From: a virus
Virus record (IMG/VR): IMGVR_UViG_3300034019_001476
Span: 1-47,401 of that record
DNA: 47,401 bases
Direction: 5' to 3' (one strand)
The notes beneath the pieces are model-generated. The model had not been told where the DNA came from and made no database searches. It was given only the letters and a program-made list of their open reading frames with translations. Of this stretch, positions 42,561-47,401 are shown piece by piece (position 1 is the stretch's first letter; every line of letters starts with the position of its first letter). The position numbers and the translations under genes are program-made.

Positions 42561-42568
42561 TATTTATT
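42561..42568 (-). promoter_or_regulatory. T4-type late promoter (AATAAATA)
   Basis: Minus-strand AATAAATA overlapping the last base of the HNH gene, about 50 nt before the ATG at 42510; it probably drives the structural genes below. Confidence 0.55.
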
Positions 42569-42945
42569 CAACTCGCATTATTCCTTCTAGGACGATAAGT
42601 GAATAAATTCGTTGGTGGATCTGGTTTCATCCATTCCTCTATTTTATTAAATCTTTCTTCACTATAAAAGTCTTGTTGAACATACCATAACTTCCAGTGC
42701 TCGTGCCCCTTATCTTGGTTACAAGAGTGGCAGCAACAGACTACATTTTTAGTAAAGTCCATTCCACCTTTTGATTGAGGAACAATATGATCAATTGTAA
42801 GTCTCTCTTCCGATCCGCAATAAGCGCATTGATGTTCCCACTTTTCCCGTATTTGCTGTCTCCATAATCGTTTCGCTTCTGCCGGACTTGTTGTTCGTAG
42901 ATTGAACAAGTACTCTGAGGGCGAACGGAGGAGATCCATAAGCAT
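42568..42945 (-). CDS. HNH endonuclease
   Basis: 125 residues. CAYCGSEERLTIDHIVPQSK near 40-59 carries the first zinc pair and the DH catalytic core, then CCCHSCNQDKGHEHW near 70-85 supplies the second zinc pair and the final histidine of the HNH fold. This is the compact free-standing nuclease type common in phages, where it may act as a homing enzyme or in packaging. No terminase neighbour is visible here, so a selfish role is more likely. An internal start at the second ATG (MDLLRSPS) is possible. A late box lies at 42959-42966. Confidence 0.85.
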   Translation of the reverse strand: MLMDLLRSPSEYLFNLRTTSPAEAKRLWRQQIREKWEHQCAYCGSEERLTIDHIVPQSKGGMDFTKNVVCCCHSCNQDKGHEHWKLWYVQQDFYSEERFNKIEEWMKPDPPTNLFTYRPRRNNAS

Positions 42946-42958
42946 CTGCGATTTTAGT

Positions 42959-42966
42959 TATTTATT
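42959..42966 (-). promoter_or_regulatory. T4-type late promoter (AATAAATA)
   Basis: Minus-strand AATAAATA, 14 bases before the ATG at 42945, overlapping the end of the 98-aa gene. Confidence 0.5.
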
Positions 42967-43262
42967 CATACGATCACAGGTTCTCCTTGACCTTCTGGAA
43001 GTTTGATCTGAGATAGTTCTTTAACTTCCCAAGAACCACCTACTCCACCATCCATATTCACCACGATCTCATTAGTCGGAAGTGCCTTTGGAATTTCAAC
43101 GTCAATTACAGGACTCATTAGAATCTTATTACGAGTATAAGTTCTGTTCTGTGGGTCAAAAGCAACCATTGCAAGAGCATCAAACTCTTCACCACAGTCT
43201 AAAATTTTTCTCCCAGTCTTTTTATCTAAAACTGAAAAATACTCATCACGATACTTGTTCAT
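42966..43262 (-). CDS. Hypothetical protein, 98 aa
   Basis: Starts MNKYRDEYFSVLDKKTGRKI, with CGEEFDALAMVAFDPQNRTY in the middle and a glycine-rich VNMDGGVGGSWEVKELSQIK near the end. It is acidic and beta-rich, with no signal peptide or catalytic motif seen. It overlaps the preceding 41-aa frame by 17 nt. Function unknown; the sequence has the look of a conserved small phage protein. Confidence 0.6.
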   Translation of the reverse strand: MNKYRDEYFSVLDKKTGRKILDCGEEFDALAMVAFDPQNRTYTRNKILMSPVIDVEIPKALPTNEIVVNMDGGVGGSWEVKELSQIKLPEGQGEPVIV

Positions 43263-43371
43263 CTTCTATTTCCTTTTCTTCATTATAAGATGATTCTGGT
43301 TTTCTGTAAAGACCTGGCCAGGTATCACGAATAATTTCTGCGAGTTTATAAGGTGTTTCAGAAGTTATCAT
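43246..43371 (-). CDS. Possible 41-aa protein
   Basis: ATG at 43371-43369, TGA at 43248-43246. The peptide MITSETPYKLAEIIRDTWPG then LYRKPESSYNEEKEIEDEQV is charged and protein-like. It begins inside the stop of the 24-aa frame (ATGA) and ends inside the next gene, so it fits a coupled string. No good ribosome site of its own; unknown function. Confidence 0.45.
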   Translation of the reverse strand: MITSETPYKLAEIIRDTWPGLYRKPESSYNEEKEIEDEQVS

Positions 43372-43442
43372 AATTCTTGTGTAAGAGACATTATAAACAT
43401 AAAAACTCCAAAGAGTATAAAGAGTGTTAGGATGAGTAGCAT
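43368..43442 (-). CDS. Possible 24-aa membrane micropeptide
   Basis: ATG at 43442-43440 overlaps the end of the HNH gene in another frame; stop TGA at 43370-43368. The product (MLLILTLFILFGVFMFIMSL, then TQEL) is one hydrophobic segment. The ATGA overlap with the next frame suggests translational coupling. Only its composition and overlaps support it. Confidence 0.35.
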   Translation of the reverse strand: MLLILTLFILFGVFMFIMSLTQEL

Positions 43443-44008
43443 TTAAGATTTTCTACTAATAGTTCTAGTTCTTGTAGGGTGGCGTCGTTTTTGAGAGTGT
43501 TTGCTCTATTACTTATGACCCACACATTACCTTTTATGTATCCTTTTGTGGGGTCTATACGGTCTAATGATGGAGAGTTTCCTTGCTGACTTCCTTTACC
43601 ACGATGACACTCTAGTGGTATTCCAAGAAGAGGACATTTATCAGGAATAATAATATCTTTTTGTTCTATTGTAAAGTCTAATCCTTTTTGCTTTGCTCTA
43701 TATTTTGCTCTAGACCACATAGCAGAAACTTCATCAATACCTTTTTCTCTTCTTTCTTGATGCAATTCCTGCAATCTGCACCCACAAGATTTTACTTCTG
43801 CTTTCGGTCCTATTATATAATCTTTACGAACTTTATTTTTTATATTACCACATTCACATTGACACTTAAAGAAAACATTTTTCTTATCACTATATTGTTC
43901 TAAAATAGTAAGTCTCCCATAAGTCTGTCCGACATATGAGAGACCTTTTGGGCGACCCCCTTTACATCGGGGGTCTCTTTTTAAACCTGTATTCCAAACC
44001 ATTAGCAT
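43427..44008 (-). CDS. HNH-type homing endonuclease
   Basis: 193 residues. The N-terminal part (GQTYGRLTILEQYSD, FKCQCECGN, KSCGCRLQE) is a cysteine-rich DNA-binding unit seen in phage homing nucleases. The C-terminal part has CPLLGIPLE near 128-136, then SPSLDRIDPTKGYIKGNVW near 147-165 and NRANTLKNDAT, the typical HNH-related core where LDRID...GY..GNV(W) replaces the classic His-Asn-His layout. It sits directly downstream of psbD with its own exact late box at 44024-44031, so it could target a psbD or neighbouring site in related phages. Confidence 0.8.
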   Translation of the reverse strand: MLMVWNTGLKRDPRCKGGRPKGLSYVGQTYGRLTILEQYSDKKNVFFKCQCECGNIKNKVRKDYIIGPKAEVKSCGCRLQELHQERREKGIDEVSAMWSRAKYRAKQKGLDFTIEQKDIIIPDKCPLLGIPLECHRGKGSQQGNSPSLDRIDPTKGYIKGNVWVISNRANTLKNDATLQELELLVENLKCYSS

Positions 44009-44023
44009 TACCGCGAGTAATAC

Positions 44024-44031
44024 TATTTATA
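44024..44031 (-). promoter_or_regulatory. T4-type late promoter (TATAAATA)
   Basis: An exact minus-strand TATAAATA between psbD and the HNH gene, 16 bases before the ATG at 44008. Confidence 0.65.
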
Positions 44032-44042
44032 TAAAAATAATA

Positions 44043-45107
44043 TTATAGGGCATTCCCTCTCGGAAGAACCTCATCTGGAAAAACGAACGATTCGTGTGGC
44101 TGATCTACAGGAGCCATCCACGCTCGAAGACCTTCATTCAGAAGAATGTTTTTCGTGTAGAAGGTTTCAAACTCAGGATCCTCTGCGGCACGAATCTCCT
44201 GACTCACAAAGTCGTAAGCACGAAGATTAAGGGCAAGACCAATAATGCCAATGGAAGAAGTCCAGAGACCCATAACAGGAACAAACAACATAAAAAAGTG
44301 CAACCAACGCTTGTTACTAAAAGCAATACCGAAGATCTGAGACCAGAATCTGTTAGCCGTAACCATAGAATACGTCTCTTCCTCTTGAGTCGGTTCAAAT
44401 GCTTTGAAAGTGTTTGCCTGATCACTGTCTTCAAACAGAGTGTTTTCTACAGTTGCTCCGTGAATCGCACAGAGAAGTGCTCCTCCCAGTATACCAGCAA
44501 CTCCCATCATATGGAAGGGGTTGAGGGTCCAGTTGTGGAAACCCTGAAGAAACAGAAGGAACCTGAAGATAGCAGCAACTCCAAAAGAAGGTGCGAAGAA
44601 CCAACTGGATTGACCAAGAGGATACATCAAGAATACAGAAACGAATACTGCGATGGGACCAGAGAATGCGATTGCGTTATAAGGACGAATGCCCACCAGG
44701 CGAGCAATCTCAAACTGGCGAAGCATAAAACCAATCAGACTAAAGGCCCCGTGGAGTGCCACAAAAGGCCAGAGTCCCCCAAGTTGGAACCACCTGACGA
44801 TATCCCCTTGAGCCTCAGGACCCCAGAGAAGAAGAAGAGAATGACCCATAGCGTCTGCTGGAGTACTAACTGCCGCAGTAAGAAAGTTTGCACCCTCAAG
44901 ATAGGAACTTGCCAACCCGTGAGTATACCAACTCGTAACGAAAGTTGTCCCAGTAAGCCAACCACCAAGAGCAAGGTAAGCAGTGGGAAAAAGAAGTAAT
45001 CCAGACCAACCCACAAAGACAAAGCGATCTCGTTTAAGCCAGTCATCCAAGACATCAAACCATCCTCTTTGTGAAATTTGTTGTTGCGTAAGTGTTGAAG
45101 AAGTCAT
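44043..45107 (-). CDS. psbD: Photosystem II reaction centre protein D2
   Basis: 354 residues from [20 protein letters not shown]; the rest matches cyanobacterial D2 closely. Visible landmarks are [58 protein letters not shown] with the chlorophyll-binding histidine, [38 protein letters not shown] and the C-terminus [12 protein letters not shown]2 pairs with D1 to hold the electron-transfer cofactors in the thylakoid membrane. Phage copies are thought to sustain photosynthesis during infection. The open frame extends to 45161, but this start gives normal family length; GGAGG lies just before it, closer than usual, and a CATAAATA late box is at 45128-45135. An ATG at 45116 is the main alternative. 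Confidence 0.95.
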   Translation of the reverse strand: MTSSTLTQQQISQRGWFDVLDDWLKRDRFVFVGWSGLLLFPTAYLALGGWLTGTTFVTSWYTHGLASSYLEGANFLTAAVSTPADAMGHSLLLLWGPEAQGDIVRWFQLGGLWPFVALHGAFSLIGFMLRQFEIARLVGIRPYNAIAFSGPIAVFVSVFLMYPLGQSSWFFAPSFGVAAIFRFLLFLQGFHNWTLNPFHMMGVAGILGGALLCAIHGATVENTLFEDSDQANTFKAFEPTQEEETYSMVTANRFWSQIFGIAFSNKRWLHFFMLFVPVMGLWTSSIGIIGLALNLRAYDFVSQEIRAAEDPEFETFYTKNILLNEGLRAWMAPVDQPHESFVFPDEVLPRGNAL

Positions 45108-45127
45108 AACCTCCATTGTATTTCTCA

Positions 45128-45135
45128 TATTTATG
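45128..45135 (-). promoter_or_regulatory. T4-type late promoter (CATAAATA) for psbD
   Basis: Minus-strand CATAAATA about 20 nt before the chosen psbD ATG. If spacing is as in T4, transcription would start near 45122 and leave a short leader that contains the GGAGG. Confidence 0.5.
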
Positions 45136-45174
45136 TTAACACTTCTTAACAAAGAAGTCAATGAGTATTAGTGC

Positions 45175-46173
45175 TTAAGGACTAATTGCAAATAAATGAT
45201 TTAATGTAGTAACAGTTTGATCCTTATACTTAAATGCAACTTTATCCCATCCAGTTCCAACCTTACTTCCTGTTTCGTCTTTCATATACTTATCAATCCA
45301 ATAACAACAATATGATACCGTGCGATTAAGAACATCCCACTTTGTATCTTTTGATGGAAAAAAGTTATTGGTTTTCCATTCGTCTACAATATGAGAAATA
45401 CCATCCCAATCTTTTCCTTTAGTATTTCCTGCCTTATCATTAATGTCTTGAAGTGCTTCTTTTAGTTTGTCATTATCACACCCATATTTTTTAAGCGCCA
45501 TAAGAGCAGCACAAACAAGTGCTTGATCCCAAGAAGAAGCATCCTTTAAAAACTCATCAAGAGTTTTAATTTCTTCTAAAAATGCTCCAACTTGACCAGG
45601 CAGTTCGGAGGATTTTGCAGTTGTTTGATTCCAAGTATCTGGATAATAAAAGTGGCAAGCTTTATTCAATGCAGTAATAATTTGCCCTTTAATAAGTTTT
45701 TGAGATTGTGGCGTGTAACGATACATTCCAGAAAGAATACCATAAAGTTTTTCTTGATTTCTTTCTACACTATCAGGAGAATCAAAAGTATTATAAGACT
45801 CACGAATACGATCGGGATCATCAAAAGAATATTCAATTACAAATACATCCTTTGGAATAGAATCTGAACCTCCTTGAGCCCAATTCAGAGCACGAGTATT
45901 GGAGTCAATTCTCCAACGAAACCCAGCAGGATACTTTTTACCATAGACTTCACCAGATTCTGTGAGTTTAGCAACAAATACTACACAATGTTCTGGAAGA
46001 AGAGTAGAAAGATGCTTTCTTGCTTTACTCAAACGCCCTTCTGTATTTCTTTGGCAGAAGACTTCTGGAAGATCTGCAAACTCCTCATAAGGCATCCAAT
46101 ATGAATTAATATATCCACTTTCTTTAATTGGCATATAGGGCACAATAGTCCCATCGCTTCTTTTAACAGTCAT
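45175..46173 (-). CDS. Unknown protein between psbA and psbD, 332 aa
   Basis: GAGG about seven bases upstream supports the ATG at 46173. Residues ~25-100 (YWMPYEEFADLPEVFCQRNT, then FRWRIDSNTRALNWA) have the acidic D-x-NTR pattern seen in ParB/Srx-like domains (usually DGNTR), so a nucleic-acid-related role is conceivable. The middle has FDSPDSVERNQEKLYGILSG and the C-terminal ~150 residues are helical. There is no membrane segment. The gene lies inside the stretch of nuclease genes between psbA and psbD, where mobile DNA has evidently inserted. I do not recognise the family. Confidence 0.6.
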   Translation of the reverse strand: MTVKRSDGTIVPYMPIKESGYINSYWMPYEEFADLPEVFCQRNTEGRLSKARKHLSTLLPEHCVVFVAKLTESGEVYGKKYPAGFRWRIDSNTRALNWAQGGSDSIPKDVFVIEYSFDDPDRIRESYNTFDSPDSVERNQEKLYGILSGMYRYTPQSQKLIKGQIITALNKACHFYYPDTWNQTTAKSSELPGQVGAFLEEIKTLDEFLKDASSWDQALVCAALMALKKYGCDNDKLKEALQDINDKAGNTKGKDWDGISHIVDEWKTNNFFPSKDTKWDVLNRTVSYCCYWIDKYMKDETGSKVGTGWDKVAFKYKDQTVTTLNHLFAISP

Positions 46174-46227
46174 AAAATTACCTCGCTGTAAATACGAAAA
46201 CCACTTCCAAAAGGAGGTTGTGGGAGG

Positions 46228-46647
46228 TTAACTCAAATATTCTATCATACTTTGAAGAGTTTGTATATTATCTCCTACAAGACCCAGTGCGGTGTTGCAA
46301 TGATGACAGAGTAGTTTTCTTACTTTACCAGTATTGTGGCAGTGGTCTACGCATAACTTTTTCCATTTACCATTTCCTTCATTACCACAAATAGCACAAC
46401 GACCACTTTGTTCCTCATACATTTTAGTATGCTCATCAAGAGTTATACCATACATCCTTTTCAAATCATTATTTTTAGTGCGTTGTGGATTTGCTTGATG
46501 TCTTGATTTTACTCTTGCCTTATCACATTCTTTGCAAGCAGAGTGCCTCCTACCTGTTTTCTTATCACGCATATAAAACTCTGTGATGTTCTTCTCAACA
46601 CCACAAGTCATACAAGTTCTATACAGGTCGGAGTATAGTTTAGTCAT
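46228..46647 (-). CDS. EndoVII/HNH homing endonuclease, F-CphI-like
   Basis: 139 residues. CMTCGVEKNITEFYMRDKKT and CKECDKARVKSRH form an N-terminal zinc unit. Residues ~85-130 hold CAICGNEG, then LCVDHCHNTGKVRKLLCHHC and NTALG, the exact DHCHxTGxxRxLLCxxCNxxLG layout of the recombination endonuclease VII family. In cyanophage S-PM2 a free-standing nuclease of this kind (F-CphI) lies beside an intron-bearing psbA and cuts the intron-less site. The same position here, just downstream of psbA with its intron, suggests the same role. It has its own exact late promoter at 46672-46679. Confidence 0.85.
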   Translation of the reverse strand: MTKLYSDLYRTCMTCGVEKNITEFYMRDKKTGRRHSACKECDKARVKSRHQANPQRTKNNDLKRMYGITLDEHTKMYEEQSGRCAICGNEGNGKWKKLCVDHCHNTGKVRKLLCHHCNTALGLVGDNIQTLQSMIEYLS

Positions 46648-46671
46648 TTCGTGCTTTCTTTCGTGCTTAAA

Positions 46672-46679
46672 TATTTATA
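46672..46679 (-). promoter_or_regulatory. T4-type late promoter (TATAAATA) for the psbA-linked nuclease
   Basis: An exact minus-strand TATAAATA that begins where the T run of the psbA terminator ends, about 25 nt before the ATG at 46647. Termination of psbA and initiation of the nuclease transcript are thus back to back. Confidence 0.65.
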
Positions 46680-46705
46680 AAAAAAGGAACTCCGAAGAGT
46701 TCCCC
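46679..46705 (-). terminator. Rho-independent terminator of psbA
   Basis: On the minus strand a perfect 7-bp stem (GGAACTC with GAGTTCC, 46703-46697 and 46692-46686) is closed by a TTCG tetraloop and followed by seven T (46685-46679). It lies ten bases after the psbA stop codon. Confidence 0.85.
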
Positions 46706-46714
46706 TTTATTATA

Positions 46715-46792
46715 TCACCCGATAGTTGGTGCTGTCAAGGCAACAGGAGTTGCTTCGGCAGCGGCAAGATCAAGTGGGAAGTTGTGAGCATT
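46715..46792 (-). CDS. psbA: Photosystem II D1 protein, exon 2
   Basis: Minus-strand codons from AAT (46792-46790) to TGA (46717-46715) encode NAHNFPLDLAAAEATPVALT then APTIG, the C-terminus of D1. Numbered by the standard D1 scheme it covers residues 335-359 and includes His337, Asp342 and Ala344, ligands of the manganese-calcium cluster, with the normal processing site after Ala344. It joins in frame to exon 1 at 47000 once the intron is removed. It is too short to stand out as a frame of its own. Confidence 0.9.
   Translation of the reverse strand, partial: NAHNFPLDLAAAEATPVALTAPTIG

Positions 46793-47401
<609 letters not shown>

Noticed and set aside
44094-44999. A 301-codon plus-strand frame opposite psbD
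   Set aside because: It is antisense to a fully conserved gene, rich in Lys/Arg/Cys as shadow frames are, with no ribosome site.
45108-45161. Extra 18 codons at the start of psbD
   Set aside because: They precede the GGAGG and overlap the late promoter, and the resulting D2 would be longer than usual, so the start at 45107 is preferred.
46174-46227. Hairpin between the nuclease gene and the 332-aa gene as a terminator
   Set aside because: The arms (CCAC...GTGG with TCC/GGA) pair only with an internal bulge and are followed by just four T; not strong enough to call.

Overview
The window reads as part of the genome of a T4-like marine cyanophage (a myovirus infecting Synechococcus or a relative). 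The evidence is host-type photosystem II genes psbD and psbA, a small group I intron in psbA with a free-standing EndoVII-type nuclease next to it, T4-type late promoters (TATAAATA and one-base variants) in front of many genes, and many small genes that overlap or nearly touch. Every gene I accept is on the minus strand, so transcription runs from high to low coordinates.

Layout, in transcription order (right to left). 47401-46715: psbA, 5' end outside the window, with the coding sequence interrupted by a ~207-nt group I intron. 46647-42568: psbD, three HNH or EndoVII-type nuclease genes, one unknown 332-aa gene, two micro-ORFs and one unknown 98-aa gene. 42510-32120: structural proteins, namely a 617-aa protein with a fibre-type N-terminus, a pair of paralogous ~110-aa proteins, a 288-aa beta-rich protein, and two fibre proteins (639 and 1675 aa) built of SGTNLxYTxG repeats. 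32118-8075: five giant fibre-like proteins (1640, 1632, 1696, 1637 and 1285 aa) that share one 17-residue repeat, NNFFGxxAGxxNTTGxx, with about 340 units in total by length, and an 89-aa protein between two of them. 8033-7304: a 157-aa protein and a stand-alone piece of a peptidase S74 chaperone domain. 7284-3416: two GT-A glycosyltransferases, a methyltransferase, a GT9-like glycosyltransferase and a sulfotransferase. 3383-1: small genes typical of cyanophages (glutaredoxin, coiled-coil, membrane and signal-peptide proteins, micro-ORFs).

How it may work together: most of the window is late virion genes, dominated by an expanded family of fibre-like proteins. Their C-termini differ: three end in an S74 self-cleaving chaperone, one in a C1q-like domain and one in another beta domain. 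Long DNA tracts are identical between family members, which points to repeat-driven recombination. Nearly every repeat unit carries an N-x-T sequon, and a compact glycan-modifying cluster lies just downstream. A dense array of glycosylated or sulfated sites on these fibres is therefore a testable idea, but it is not shown by the sequence. The psb genes would keep photosystem II supplied during infection. The intron splits the D1 codons for manganese-cluster ligands, and the neighbouring nuclease is of the type known to target that site.

The strongest candidate for something undescribed is the five-gene, ~340-unit repeat family, considered with its shared non-Shine-Dalgarno leaders, its cysteine richness and the adjacent glycan genes. 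Repeat counts are estimates from lengths, and family names come from reading motifs, not from searches.
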